A DNA stretch of 64,000 nt from Bacteroidota bacterium (GTDB lineage: Bacteria > Bacteroidota > Bacteroidia > Chitinophagales > Chitinophagaceae), in contig JAUZOE010000014.1 in assembly GCA_030706605.1 (NCBI GenBank), positions 1 through 64,000 of the forward strand, in the 5' to 3' direction. Under the pieces are notes generated by a model. The model saw only the letters and a list, made by a program, of their open reading frames with translations. It searched no databases and was not told the DNA's origin. The first letter of the stretch is position 1. Every line of letters starts with the position of its first letter. A program made the translations under genes and the position numbers. Positions 8,878-18,058 of the stretch are shown piece by piece.

Positions 8878-10131
8878 TTACTTTTTAACTTTTATAAATC
8901 CCTCACTGTCTACAAGGAACTGCGCATTAGCGGCGACGCTATCTTTTGCATTTAAGCCTCCCGTTATTTGAATCAAATTGTTCGCAGAAATTCCTGTTGA
9001 CACTTGCTGCGCTTTAAATACTTTTCCTTCTTTTAGAAATACAACCTTATTTAAGCCTAATGATAAAACCGCTGCCTGTGGCAGCCAGTTATTAAGTGAA
9101 GTATTTACATGCAAAGTTGCCTTTACCTGGCTTCCAACCGGTATCATTAAATCGGAATTATTGAAATAAACCCTTGCGGTAAGTGTCCTTGAATTATCCC
9201 GGTAAAAGGGCTCTATGAAATCTATTTTTGCCTCGATTTTTTTATCGGGCTCGGTCTCTGGTATAATAGTAACGGGCGTTCCCTTTTTTATCATTGCATT
9301 ATCTCCGGGGTATAAATTCAGCGTTATCCAAACATGCCTCATATCATTCACCTGGAAAACCGGCTGGCCTCTATCCACGTACATTCCTTCTTTAACAGTA
9401 AGTTCCGGCGTTTCAGTTGGTAAGCTAACCGGCTGTGCCGAGTAGCCCATCTGTCCTGCTTCGTGAATATGACCTGTGTAATTGCTGTAAATAGTAATAT
9501 TCGCTTGTGCCTTACCGTTATTTATCATTCTTTGTAAATCGCTTTCGTGCATTCCAAGCAATAATAATTTTTGTTTTGCTGCATGGATCAACGATGTATT
9601 TTCGGGATCATTCTTTACAAGAAATAAAAGATTTTGTTGTGCGGTTAATAATTCCGGGCTGTATATCTCCATTACTTTTTCGCCGGCACGAACAGGTTGA
9701 AAACGATATTTGATATACAACTTGTCTATTCGTCCGCTAACCCAGGCAGAGATGGTTTTCATAAACCTGGTATCATATTCCACGGTACCTAAAGCATTTA
9801 ACTGTAATTGTTGTTTTTCAGTTTGCATGGCAGTAACCGGGATAGAAGACAATACCGTATTATTGACCGGTTGAAGTAATGTGGAAAGATCCACTGCAGA
9901 AATTTCCCTGGCTGCATTTTCTTTTTTTACGAGAGTCATTCCGCAAATAGGACAGCGGCCCGGGGCATGTTCTATCACCTGCGGGTGCATGGAACATGTA
10001 TAAATCTCTTCTGCTTTAGCGTTAGAAGTAACCTTAGCCTTACTTTGATCTTTGCATCCTGCAAAGCCCAGTGAACCTAAACCTATGCTTAGAAGTAAAA
10101 ACGTTTTTATAATTAAAGTTTTCTTTTTCAT
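8878..10131 (-). CDS. RND efflux periplasmic adaptor, CusB-like, with HMBD (second copy)
   Basis: Second CusB-type membrane fusion protein (417 residues). The N-terminus is a lipoprotein signal (lipobox LGFAGC). An HMBD lies at about residues 42-70 (YTCSMHPQVI, CPICGMTLV). The adaptor core includes YDTRFMKTISAWVSGRIDKL and the helical hairpin region LTAQQNLLFLVK. It differs clearly from the adjacent first copy and is not a recent tandem duplicate. It lies 7 bases after the TolC-like gene and 3 bases before the first adaptor, so all three should be one transcript. Two adaptor types might form mixed hexamers or serve as alternatives. Confidence 0.88.
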   Translation of the reverse strand: MKKKTLIIKTFLLLSIGLGSLGFAGCKDQSKAKVTSNAKAEEIYTCSMHPQVIEHAPGRCPICGMTLVKKENAAREISAVDLSTLLQPVNNTVLSSIPVTAMQTEKQQLQLNALGTVEYDTRFMKTISAWVSGRIDKLYIKYRFQPVRAGEKVMEIYSPELLTAQQNLLFLVKNDPENTSLIHAAKQKLLLLGMHESDLQRMINNGKAQANITIYSNYTGHIHEAGQMGYSAQPVSLPTETPELTVKEGMYVDRGQPVFQVNDMRHVWITLNLYPGDNAMIKKGTPVTIIPETEPDKKIEAKIDFIEPFYRDNSRTLTARVYFNNSDLMIPVGSQVKATLHVNTSLNNWLPQAAVLSLGLNKVVFLKEGKVFKAQQVSTGISANNLIQITGGLNAKDSVAANAQFLVDSEGFIKVKK

Positions 10132-10138
10132 GATCGTT

Positions 10139-11392
10139 TCATTTTTGCTCCATGATTTTATCCATTTGTACCTGGAGGTTTAATAATTCCTGCAACTGAT
10201 CGAGATAATCAAGCTGTGTCATATTCAATGTTTCCCATGCATCAAACAATTCAAATAATTCACCGGTATTCTGTTCATATGCCAACTGCATTACCTGGTA
10301 ATTTCTTTGCAAAGCAGGTATGATATTTTCTTCAAATAATTTCAGTTGCCTTTTTTTACTGTTAATAGAAGAAAGTAAACCTACAGCTTCGCCGGAAGCT
10401 TCATTGATGATGGATTCTCTCTGCTCCTCATATCCCTTCTCTTTCCATTTTAAACTTTCAATATTGGCCTTGTAGCTTCCTGCCGACCATGGAGCCAGCG
10501 GAATTTTCATCATCACCATTAATGAAAATTGCATTGGCCTTTGACCAAAAGCAAACATGTGGTTGTATTGAATTCCAAACTGAGGTAACTGCTTTGATTT
10601 TTCGAGGTTGAGTTGAAGTTGATTAATTTTTAAATTTTGCTCGACAGCTTTTATATCGCTTCGTGCTTCTATTAAATAACTGGTATCAACCGCGCCATAA
10701 TTTTTAAGTGTATAATTGGTATCCACCATAAAATCTACATTTTTATCGCGGTTCATAAGGGTGTTCAGAGCGATTCGCTTCTGCTTAATTTGATTATCTA
10801 AAACTTCACGTTGATCTTCAATCTTTCCCAATGCCGCTTTTGCTTTGTAATAAGCGTTTAATTTCCCCAGGTTATTTTTATACCGCAATTCTGTGCTTTC
10901 AATCATAAATTTTAAAAGTTTTTCATTGTTATCAAGCACAGCCATCTTCTTCTCAATAATCATCCAGTCAAAATAATTTTTCTTCGCATCTGCATATAAA
11001 TTGAAAAGAGAAAATTGCTTATTTTCTTTGTTTACTGTTGATAAAGACTGCAGGTAATCTTCATTTGCATTTTGTTCTTTTTTATTCGGAAACATTTGCG
11101 AAGCACTGACCATAAATGCACCCATCCCTTTTTGGGTGCTGGTAGCTTTCGTCATCGAAAGATTGTAAGGGGTCATAAAAAATCCAGCCCCCAACTCAGG
11201 TGGCATCCAGCTTCTGGCGCCTTTTGACGCTTCATCCATAGAACGAATCTGTGCATCATACATTTTCATTTCAGGATGATCTTTTTGAATGAGCGAAAAG
11301 ATGTCATTTAGTTTTAAAACCTCCTGGGCATTGGCATAATTTCCCAAAAAAATTAATAATGCTATTGCCGGAATATATTTTTTCATTTTCAT
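10139..11392 (-). CDS. TolC/CusC-type outer membrane efflux protein
   Basis: Outer-membrane channel of the metal RND system (about 417 residues from this start). A signal peptide (MKMKKYIPAIALL...NYANAQ) sits directly at the chosen ATG. The frame is open to 11476, but that extension overlaps the upstream Cys-rich gene and has no signal-like character. The body has the two-repeat helical pattern of outer membrane efflux proteins (SLFNLYADAKKNYFDW; ELRYKNNLGKLNAYYKA; YEQNTGELFELFDAWETL). The start follows the upstream stop in the arrangement TAA-A-ATG, suggesting translational coupling. Adaptors and pump are encoded on either side. Confidence 0.87.
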   Translation of the reverse strand: MKMKKYIPAIALLIFLGNYANAQEVLKLNDIFSLIQKDHPEMKMYDAQIRSMDEASKGARSWMPPELGAGFFMTPYNLSMTKATSTQKGMGAFMVSASQMFPNKKEQNANEDYLQSLSTVNKENKQFSLFNLYADAKKNYFDWMIIEKKMAVLDNNEKLLKFMIESTELRYKNNLGKLNAYYKAKAALGKIEDQREVLDNQIKQKRIALNTLMNRDKNVDFMVDTNYTLKNYGAVDTSYLIEARSDIKAVEQNLKINQLQLNLEKSKQLPQFGIQYNHMFAFGQRPMQFSLMVMMKIPLAPWSAGSYKANIESLKWKEKGYEEQRESIINEASGEAVGLLSSINSKKRQLKLFEENIIPALQRNYQVMQLAYEQNTGELFELFDAWETLNMTQLDYLDQLQELLNLQVQMDKIMEQK

Positions 11393-11393
11393 T

Positions 11394-11609
11394 TTAATTT
11401 TTTTTACAACAATCTTTTTCTTGCTGAACAGGGGGACAAGGAACATTTGCATAAGAACAAAAAACACAACAGTCACCCGTTTTCGCTTTCAGGATTGTTT
11501 TGCATTGCTCACATTCATAAAAATATTGACAGGAGTCTGTGGGCATTATTTCTTCCTTTTGATGTCCGCAATGTGGGCAGGTAATTATTGATTTAATGAT
11601 GATGTCCAT
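11394..11609 (-). CDS. Small Cys-rich zinc-ribbon-like protein of metal resistance loci
   Basis: A 71-residue soluble protein with ten or more cysteines. It has CPHCGH near the N-terminus, CEQCK in the middle, then GDCCVFCSY...CPP and a C-terminal DCCKK. The GDCCVFCSYxxxxCPP block occurs in small hypothetical proteins I associate with mercury and copper resistance genes (family recollection, not checked). The Cys pairs suggest one or two zinc-ribbon-like sites or a metal buffer. No signal peptide is seen, so it is probably cytosolic. It ends one base before the TolC-type gene (TAA-A-ATG), within the same operon. Confidence 0.75.
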   Translation of the reverse strand: MDIIIKSIITCPHCGHQKEEIMPTDSCQYFYECEQCKTILKAKTGDCCVFCSYANVPCPPVQQEKDCCKKN

Positions 11610-11652
11610 TTTATTTGGTTATTAATTTTTTAGAATTCACTCAATAGTGCCA

Positions 11653-13593
11653 TTAATGATTTGTTTCAAGCACCTGGATCTTTCCATACTTCCTCAATTC
11701 ATATTCTTTATTCATTAAGAAAATGACAGGTGATACTAACAGAACAAACACTGCAGAAGTAAACACGCCGCCTACCATTGGTAATACAATAGGTTTCATC
11801 ACATCACTGCCGACGCCCGAACTCCACAGAATCGGAATCAGGCCAATCAGTATTACAAATACAGTCATCATTTTTGGACGTAACCGTTTAGCAGCACCGG
11901 CTATCACATATTCACGCAAATCGGCTTTGGTAATTGTTTCTCTTGAATTACCTTTTGCTTTCACCAATTGTAGCATAGCATCATTGAGATAGATGATCAT
12001 TACAATGCCCGTTTCTACTGCCAAACCAAACAAAGCGATGAAACCGACTGCTACTGCCACTGATAAATTCACACCCCAGAAATAGATCATGAAAGCTCCG
12101 CCAATGAGGGCAAATGGAATAGAAATTAAACTTAACAATGCTTCTCTTGCAGAATTAAATGCAAAATACATGGAGAAAAAAATGATGAGTAATACAACCG
12201 GCAAAATCACTTTCATTGTTTTTTCACTGCTTAATAAATTTTCATATTGCCCGCTCCAATCAATGTAATAACCTTTGGGTAGTTTGGTTAGCATCGTGTT
12301 TAACCTACTCTGCGCTTCCTGAACAGTTCCTGCCAGGTCCCGGTCTCTCACATTGAACAATACCGTTCCACGTAATAAGGCATTTTCTGAATTGATCATC
12401 GGCGGCCCTGTAGTAATTGCTACATCAGCCACCGCCTGCAAAGGAACAGGGCCAAATTCTTTTGTTTGTACCTGTAAGCTTTTTAAGGCTTCCATATTAT
12501 CCCTGAAATCCTGCGCATACCTTGCATTTACAGAGAAGCGCTGACGGCCTTCAATAGTAGTGGTCAGTTTCATCCCTCCCAGGGCGCTTTGTACTACAGC
12601 GTTTACATCATCAACAGTTAATCCATAACGGCTTATTTCATCCCGCTTTATTTTGATGTCAATATATTTTCCGCCGGTAACAGGTTCCACATATAAATCC
12701 TTCACGCCGTCAATTCCCATCAATTCCATTTTTATTTTTTGTGCAAAGGCATAAATAGTATCTAAATTCTGGCCATACACTTTTACGCCCACATCGGTTC
12801 TGATTCCGGTTGAGAGCATATTGATCCTGTTAATAATCGGTTGTGTCCATCCGTTAGTAACACCGGGAATTTGTAATTTACTGTTGAGTTCGTTTACAAT
12901 ATCTTCCTTCGTTTTACCGGGCCTCCACTCTGATTTTGGTTTCAGCAATATGATCGTTTCAATCATACTTATTGGTGAATTATCCGTTGCTGTATTGGCT
13001 CTTCCGGCTTTACCCAAAACATTTTTCACTTCCGGAACTGAAGCAATGATTTTATCCTGCACCTGCAAAATTCTTTTCACTTCTGAATTGGAAACATCAG
13101 GCATCGTTACCGGCATGAATAAAATAGAGCCTTCATCTAACGGTGGCATAAATTCTTTCCCCAGGCTCATAATGAGTGGAATACTTACCAACAAGGCTAT
13201 TATATTTATAGCAAGAGTTGTTTTACGCCATTTGGTGCACCACCTTATGATTGGCTCATAAATTTTGCCTAAACCCCTGTTTACAGGATTATGGTTTTCC
13301 GGGGTAAATCTTCCTTTCATAAAAAAGGAGATCAATACAGGCGCCAATGTTATTACGAGTATGGCGTCAACTGCAATGATGAATGTTTTGGTATAAGCCA
13401 GGGGCCCAAATAATTTCCCTTCCTGCCCTGTTAGTAAGAACACCGGTAAAAATGAAGTGATGATGATTATAGTTGAAAAAAATACGCCTCTGGAAACCTG
13501 TTTGCACGAACTTTCAATAATGCTCATTCTCACTTTTTCAGGAATCTTTACATAGTTTCTTTGGCGGCCCATCTTTTTAAAAATATTGCTCAT
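11653..13593 (-). CDS. CusA/CzcA-type heavy-metal RND pump, C-terminal part
   Basis: Second of two frames that together make one RND pump of the HME family (646 residues here, 427 in the other; CusA-type proteins are about 1,040). It begins in the cytoplasmic loop before a membrane helix (FFSTIIIITSFLPVFLLTGQ). It includes the second periplasmic porter half (FMPPLDEGSILFMPV; GQNLDTIYAFAQKI; YIDWSGQYENLLSS) and the last membrane helices (GFIALFGLAVETGIVMIIYL; GAAKRLRPKMMTV). The upstream frame stops with TAA, one base intervenes, and this frame starts ATG. There is no in-frame route upstream because a TAA lies three codons before the ATG. Metal specificity is inferred as Cu/Ag from the neighbours. 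Confidence 0.87.
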   Translation of the reverse strand: MSNIFKKMGRQRNYVKIPEKVRMSIIESSCKQVSRGVFFSTIIIITSFLPVFLLTGQEGKLFGPLAYTKTFIIAVDAILVITLAPVLISFFMKGRFTPENHNPVNRGLGKIYEPIIRWCTKWRKTTLAINIIALLVSIPLIMSLGKEFMPPLDEGSILFMPVTMPDVSNSEVKRILQVQDKIIASVPEVKNVLGKAGRANTATDNSPISMIETIILLKPKSEWRPGKTKEDIVNELNSKLQIPGVTNGWTQPIINRINMLSTGIRTDVGVKVYGQNLDTIYAFAQKIKMELMGIDGVKDLYVEPVTGGKYIDIKIKRDEISRYGLTVDDVNAVVQSALGGMKLTTTIEGRQRFSVNARYAQDFRDNMEALKSLQVQTKEFGPVPLQAVADVAITTGPPMINSENALLRGTVLFNVRDRDLAGTVQEAQSRLNTMLTKLPKGYYIDWSGQYENLLSSEKTMKVILPVVLLIIFFSMYFAFNSAREALLSLISIPFALIGGAFMIYFWGVNLSVAVAVGFIALFGLAVETGIVMIIYLNDAMLQLVKAKGNSRETITKADLREYVIAGAAKRLRPKMMTVFVILIGLIPILWSSGVGSDVMKPIVLPMVGGVFTSAVFVLLVSPVIFLMNKEYELRKYGKIQVLETNH

Positions 13594-13594
13594 T

Positions 13595-14878
13595 TTACTT
13601 TAATTTATTAGCAGGATCATTTTGCCATTGTGATAAATTATGATACGCGTTTTCCGACATGATGATTCCGTTATCGACTATAACTCCTATTGCGAGAGCG
13701 ATTCCTGTTAAAGACATAATGTTGGAAGAAAGGCCAAAGGCATTCAGTAAAATAAAACTGATGGCGATTGTGATTGGTATTTGAACGATAATGTTTAAAG
13801 CGCTTCGCCAGTGAAAAAGAAATAACAAAACGATCAGCGATACCGCGATCATTTCTTCAATCAATTTTCCTTTTATATTTTTTATTGCTGCTTCAATTAA
13901 AGTGCTCCTGTCATAATCAATTTTAAAATGAACGCCAGCAGGCAGGCCTTTTTCAACGATTTTCATTTTTGCTTTTACAGCATTGATCACTTTATCTGCA
14001 TTCTCGCCATAGCGCATCACCACTATGCCGCCCACAACTTCTCCATTACCATTTTCATCAAAAATACCCAGCCGCTCATCACCGCCTAATTGTACAGTTC
14101 CAATGTCTTTCACCCTGACGGGTATCCCATTATTGTTAGTGATCCCAATATTTTCAATGTCTTCCTTGTTCTTTATGTAGCCCAATCCGCGAATGATATA
14201 AGACATATTACTCATCTCGAATTTTCGTCCGCCCACATCATTATTGTTTGCCTTTACTTTGTTCATTACATCCATCAAAGAGATGTTGTAGAACTGCAAT
14301 TTCAAAGGGTCAATTACAATTTGATATTGTTTTTCAAAACCACCGAATGACGCTATTTCTGCTACACCGGGAACTGTTTGTAATGCAAACTTTATATACC
14401 AGTCCTGCAGAGCCCGCTGTTCACCAAGGTCCAGATTTTTTGCATCTAACGTGTACCACAGTACATGCCCCACGCCAGTGCCGTCAGGGCCTAAAGTCGG
14501 CGTAACGCCCTGTGGAAGGAGTCGCTGTGCATAATTCAATCTTTCGAGTACGCGTGTGCGTGCCCAATAGGTGTCAACATTATCTTCAAAAATCACATAC
14601 ACAAAACTCATCCCGAACATAGAAGTGCCACGTATGTTTTTTACTTTCGGAATGCCTTGAAGGTTAGATACCAATGGAAATGTTACCTGGTCTTCCATGA
14701 TCTGCGGGCTTTGGCCTGTCCATTCGGTAAAAACAATTACCTGGTTTTCTGAAAGATCGGGGATGGCATCAATAGGATTTTTTTGTACGGCAAAAAGTCC
14801 CCAGGCAAAAAGCCCCAAAGCTATTACCAGCACTATGTACCGGTTGCGTAGCGAAAGTTCTATTATTTTTTGAACCAT
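13595..14878 (-). CDS. CusA/CzcA-type heavy-metal RND pump, N-terminal part
   Basis: First part of the split RND pump (427 residues). It has the N-terminal membrane helix (NRYIVLVIALGLFAWG), the first periplasmic half (AIPDLSENQVIVFTEW; LYTLD-like region; GGFEKQYQIVIDPL) and membrane helices through the conserved IGVIVDNGIIMSENAY, which carries the helix-4 Asp used in proton coupling. It ends 14 residues later with NDPANKLK and TAA. Full-length relatives continue through the loop into the next helix, which here is supplied by the following frame. The junction is in a cytoplasmic loop, so two separately made halves could assemble. Recoding (+1 at AAG-TAA-A) is an alternative. Confidence 0.87.
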   Translation of the reverse strand: MVQKIIELSLRNRYIVLVIALGLFAWGLFAVQKNPIDAIPDLSENQVIVFTEWTGQSPQIMEDQVTFPLVSNLQGIPKVKNIRGTSMFGMSFVYVIFEDNVDTYWARTRVLERLNYAQRLLPQGVTPTLGPDGTGVGHVLWYTLDAKNLDLGEQRALQDWYIKFALQTVPGVAEIASFGGFEKQYQIVIDPLKLQFYNISLMDVMNKVKANNNDVGGRKFEMSNMSYIIRGLGYIKNKEDIENIGITNNNGIPVRVKDIGTVQLGGDERLGIFDENGNGEVVGGIVVMRYGENADKVINAVKAKMKIVEKGLPAGVHFKIDYDRSTLIEAAIKNIKGKLIEEMIAVSLIVLLFLFHWRSALNIIVQIPITIAISFILLNAFGLSSNIMSLTGIALAIGVIVDNGIIMSENAYHNLSQWQNDPANKLK

Positions 14879-14904
14879 AATTAATAGTTTAATTTTTTAA
14901 GCCA

Positions 14905-15186
14905 CTATTTTTTTGCACTATCCATTTGCATGTGCTGCATATCTGCCTTACTGTTCATTTCCTTTATTACCATTGTCATTCCACATTTAGGACATGAGCC
15001 GGGGGTATCGCTGATTACTTCAGGATGCATGGTACAGGTGTATTTTACCGATGCATTTTTCAATTTTGTTGAATCAATTTTTGCAGATATAGATGTATCA
15101 GATTGTTTTGTAGATGAATCAGAACAGGCCGAAAATAAAAGAACTGTAAAGAGCACAAAGGCTGGCATTATAATTATTCTTTTCAT
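14905..15186 (-). CDS. HMBD-containing small lipoprotein
   Basis: A 93-residue exported protein, upstream of the RND pump in the same direction. A lipoprotein signal (lipobox LFSAC at residues 17-21) is followed by a Ser/Thr/Lys-rich linker, then a heavy-metal-binding domain (YTCTMHPEV near 49, CPKCGMTMV near 66), then a Met/His tail (MQHMQMDSAKK). HMBD modules are found in CusB-type adaptors; here it stands alone, so it may serve as a periplasmic copper buffer or a carrier to the Cus system (inference). A gap of 26 bases to the RND gene suggests an operon. Confidence 0.8.
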   Translation of the reverse strand: MKRIIIMPAFVLFTVLLFSACSDSSTKQSDTSISAKIDSTKLKNASVKYTCTMHPEVISDTPGSCPKCGMTMVIKEMNSKADMQHMQMDSAKK

Positions 15187-15381
15187 TGTATTTTATTATT
15201 TGAATAGTAAATGATAAGGTGTTGATTGTTTTCATGAAAAATTATAGTGTCTCAACATCTTAACAGCTATATTTTCAATAGCGTCGTTTTAATATCACTA
15301 AATAATTATTCAGGAAAATCTTGCTGGTATCAGGAAAATAGCAATAGCCGGGCCAAGAGTTGGCCTCTTAATAAAGAAATA

Positions 15382-15768
15382 TCAAATTAGAAAAGTACAG
15401 TTATAAATATGGAGGGGAACTCCATTATGCAAGGGGGGAGCATTGTATGAATTTGCATAGATAACTTTAGAATTAACCTGTAAAACAGGCTGAAAAGAAG
15501 ATGCAAAAAGATTTGCTTTAGTAAATAATTTTACCGGGCTGTTAATATGATTCGCAGCAAAATGATTGTCTTTTACTTTGAAATACTGGTATTTTGTCTT
15601 ACAACAGTCACTTTTATCATGGCTATTAGAAACATGATTGTGAGAATCCTGTGAGAAAGAAATTATTACCGATTTCAAATTATCACAACAATAAAACCCT
15701 TTTACACCATATCCTACAACGGACATTGTGTAAATACTAAGGAGTAATATGATTGTTATTTTTTTCAC
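15382..15768 (-). CDS. Small exported HYC_CC_PP-like protein
   Basis: A 128-residue protein with an N-terminal hydrophobic signal (MKKITIILLLSIYTMS). The paired Cys/His motifs are FYCC near residue 27, HNHVSNSH near 43, DCCK near 54 and a C-terminal NAPPLHNG. The pattern fits the Bacteroidota small-protein family called HYC_CC_PP, whose biochemical role is not known to me. A second protein with a similar CC and PP layout is encoded at 22651-23079. The mix of Cys and His outside the membrane and the surrounding copper genes suggest metal binding, but nothing in the sequence proves it. Confidence 0.6.
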   Translation of the reverse strand: MKKITIILLLSIYTMSVVGYGVKGFYCCDNLKSVIISFSQDSHNHVSNSHDKSDCCKTKYQYFKVKDNHFAANHINSPVKLFTKANLFASSFQPVLQVNSKVIYANSYNAPPLHNGVPLHIYNCTFLI

Positions 15769-15832
15769 TTGTATGTAAAGGTAGAATTTCTTTTTTTACT
15801 TTCTTTTAAAACGGTTTTTTTCTAAGTTTATG

Positions 15833-15840
15833 CAAAGGTA
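15833..15840 (-). promoter_or_regulatory. Candidate -7 element TACCTTTG
   Basis: Exact TAnnTTTG match on the minus strand, 64 bases before the HYC_CC_PP-like gene. No clear -33 TTTG is found. It suggests a promoter for the 15.8-to-7.6 kb transcription unit or part of it. Confidence 0.4.
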
Positions 15841-15889
15841 TAAATATATAAATTTAGAAAAAGTGATTGTAGTCATAGAATAACTTGCT

Positions 15890-17962
15890 TTATCTCATCT
15901 TCTTCTTTAAAAGTTGCGCATTGATTGCTACAATTATGGTACTCAAACTCATTAAGACTGCACCTGCTGCCGGTCCTAATACAAATCCAAATTTATACAA
16001 AACCCCGGCTGCGAGCGGAATTGCTATCGCATTATAACCGGTAGCCCATACCAGGTTTTGAATCATCTTTTTGTAAGTGGCTTTACCAAAAAGAATAAGT
16101 TTGGCGATGTCATTTGGATTACTATTTACCAAAATAATATCTGCTGTTTCTGCTGCTATATCAGTGCCTGAACCAACAGCTATACCTACATTTGCCTGTG
16201 CCAGAGCCGGTGCATCATTTACACCGTCACCGGTCATAGCAACAAACTCGCCCTTGCTTTGAAGATCTTTTACAATTTCTACTTTCTGATGCGGTAATAC
16301 TTCAGCAAAATATTTATCCAAGCCCAATTCATCTGCAACAGCCTTAGCTACTGTTTCATTATCGCCTGTAGCCATCATTACTCTAATTCCATTCTTTTTA
16401 AATACTTTGATCGCTTCCTTACTTTCCGGGCGAATGGCATCTGCAAGGGCTATATACCCGGCAATCTTATCATCAACCAATACAAATACAATGGTTTCTG
16501 CATTGCTGGAAAAGGCATCTTTTGGGGCTTGAAGATTTTTATCTTTTAAGTAACCCGGACTAACAACTTTCACTGATTTTCCTTCCACTTCCGCTTCGAC
16601 ACCCTGCCCGGTAATTGCATTAAACTTTTCCGATTTTGGTATAGTTATTTTTAATTCTTTTACCTTATTGATAATGCCAACAGCAATCGGGTGTTCTGAG
16701 GTTTGCTCCAAAGCGCTGGCTAACCGTAATACTTCTTCTTTTGAGATTTCATTACTACTACTTTCATAACGGTTAACGCCAAACACTCCGGTTGTAAGTG
16801 TTCCTGTTTTATCAAATAGAATAGTCGTTATTTTTCGGGATTCTTCAAATGCAGTTCGGTTTCTAATCAGCAATCCATTTTGTGCAGATACTGCGGTGGA
16901 GATGGCAACAACCAATGGGATAGCTAAGCCGAGAGCATGTGGACAAGTAATGACCATAACCGTAACCATTCGTTCCAATGCAAAAACAAACGGGTATCCT
17001 AAGATCAGCCAAACCGCCAATGTGCCAAAGCCTACTCCCAAAGCGATAAAAGTTAACCATTTAGCTGCACGGTCAGAAAAATTCTGCATCCTTGATTTGG
17101 CTTTTTGCGCTTCCTCAACCAATTTAATTACCTTATTCAGGTAGCTATCCTTACCGGTATGTTCCACCTTCATTTTAATTGAACCATTCCCATTGATGGA
17201 GCCACCTATTACTTTGTTTTCTTTTTCTTTCTTAACAGGTTTTGATTCACCAGTTAACATAGATTCATTGAAATAACTACTTCCTTCTTCAATAATGCCA
17301 TCCGCAGGCACTTTTTCTCCAGGTTTGATCATTATAATATCATCCTTCGCCAACTGGTCTATTTTCACATCCTCAACCTGTCCATCCTTTTTAACCCTAT
17401 GCGCTTCAGCAGGCATCATGCTTACCAATAATTGCAACGCTTTTGAAGCGCCCAATACAGATTTCATTTCCAGCCAATGACCCAATAGCATGATATCTAT
17501 CAAAGTAGCCAGCTCCCAGAAAAAATCAACACCTTTTAAACCAAAAACAGTTGCTGCGCTATAAAAATATGCCACAGATATAGCCATTGCAATAAGCGTC
17601 ATCATACCGGGCCCCTTTGCTTTTATTTCACTCCAGAAACCTTTTAAAAAAGGCCAGCCGCCCCAGAAGTAAACAAAAGTGGAAAGCACAAGCAAAATAA
17701 ATTTGTTACCGGGAACCTCCAACTTGTAGCCCAATAAATGTTGGATCATGGGAGAAAGCACGAGTATAGGAATGGTAAGAATTGTACTTAGCCAAAACCT
17801 CTTTTTAAAATCCGCGATCATCATTTTGTGATGATCATGTCCTGCCGTGCCCATAGGGATAGCACTGTGATCCATTTTACTATGATCCATTTTTGAATGA
17901 TCTGCTGCAGTATGATCCATATTCATGGGCTTGTGCTGTTGACTTTGTGTACTATTCTCCAT
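15890..17962 (-). CDS. copB: P1B-type copper ATPase, CopB-like (CPH motif)
   Basis: Inner-membrane metal-exporting P-type ATPase (690 residues). Instead of HMA domains it has an N-terminal His/Met-rich segment (HSKMDHSKMDHS, then GHDHHKMM). The metal-site helix carries TCPHALGL near residue 339, the CPH form of the P1B-3/CopB group. Catalytic motifs are all present: TGES, DKTGTLTTG with the phosphorylated Asp, HP in EHPIAVG, and GDGVNDAPAL. The last helix has MSLSTIIVAINA, which matches the MSxSTxxVxxNA motif of this subgroup. CopB enzymes are reported to move Cu(I) or Cu(II) out of the cytosol. Its leader holds a roughly 42-base repeat also found upstream of a microprotein gene near 24.1 kb. 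Confidence 0.9.
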   Translation of the reverse strand: MENSTQSQQHKPMNMDHTAADHSKMDHSKMDHSAIPMGTAGHDHHKMMIADFKKRFWLSTILTIPILVLSPMIQHLLGYKLEVPGNKFILLVLSTFVYFWGGWPFLKGFWSEIKAKGPGMMTLIAMAISVAYFYSAATVFGLKGVDFFWELATLIDIMLLGHWLEMKSVLGASKALQLLVSMMPAEAHRVKKDGQVEDVKIDQLAKDDIIMIKPGEKVPADGIIEEGSSYFNESMLTGESKPVKKEKENKVIGGSINGNGSIKMKVEHTGKDSYLNKVIKLVEEAQKAKSRMQNFSDRAAKWLTFIALGVGFGTLAVWLILGYPFVFALERMVTVMVITCPHALGLAIPLVVAISTAVSAQNGLLIRNRTAFEESRKITTILFDKTGTLTTGVFGVNRYESSSNEISKEEVLRLASALEQTSEHPIAVGIINKVKELKITIPKSEKFNAITGQGVEAEVEGKSVKVVSPGYLKDKNLQAPKDAFSSNAETIVFVLVDDKIAGYIALADAIRPESKEAIKVFKKNGIRVMMATGDNETVAKAVADELGLDKYFAEVLPHQKVEIVKDLQSKGEFVAMTGDGVNDAPALAQANVGIAVGSGTDIAAETADIILVNSNPNDIAKLILFGKATYKKMIQNLVWATGYNAIAIPLAAGVLYKFGFVLGPAAGAVLMSLSTIIVAINAQLLKKKMR

Positions 17963-18016
17963 ACTTTATAATTTTTAAGATAGAAGACATTTGAATCGGA
18001 ATAAAATCCCCATAAA

Positions 18017-18058
18017 TGCCTGCTGCAAATTGCAACAAGCATAATTTTAAGGCCATAA
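18017..18058 (-). repeat. Intergenic leader repeat, copy 1 (before copB)
   Basis: About 42 bases that match the block at 24197-24238 (shared TTATnCTTGTTGCAA and GCAGCAGG cores on the minus strand). Both copies end about 55-65 bases before a start codon. Each contains TAnnCTTG, one base from the Bacteroidota -7 consensus. It may be a duplicated promoter/leader. Confidence 0.5.

Noticed and set aside
13590-13605. Calling the RND pump split a sequencing frameshift outright
   Set aside because: The junction has an ATG one base after the stop and the same TAAAATG arrangement is used at another gene start in the operon; a real two-frame gene is at least as likely, so no correction was made.
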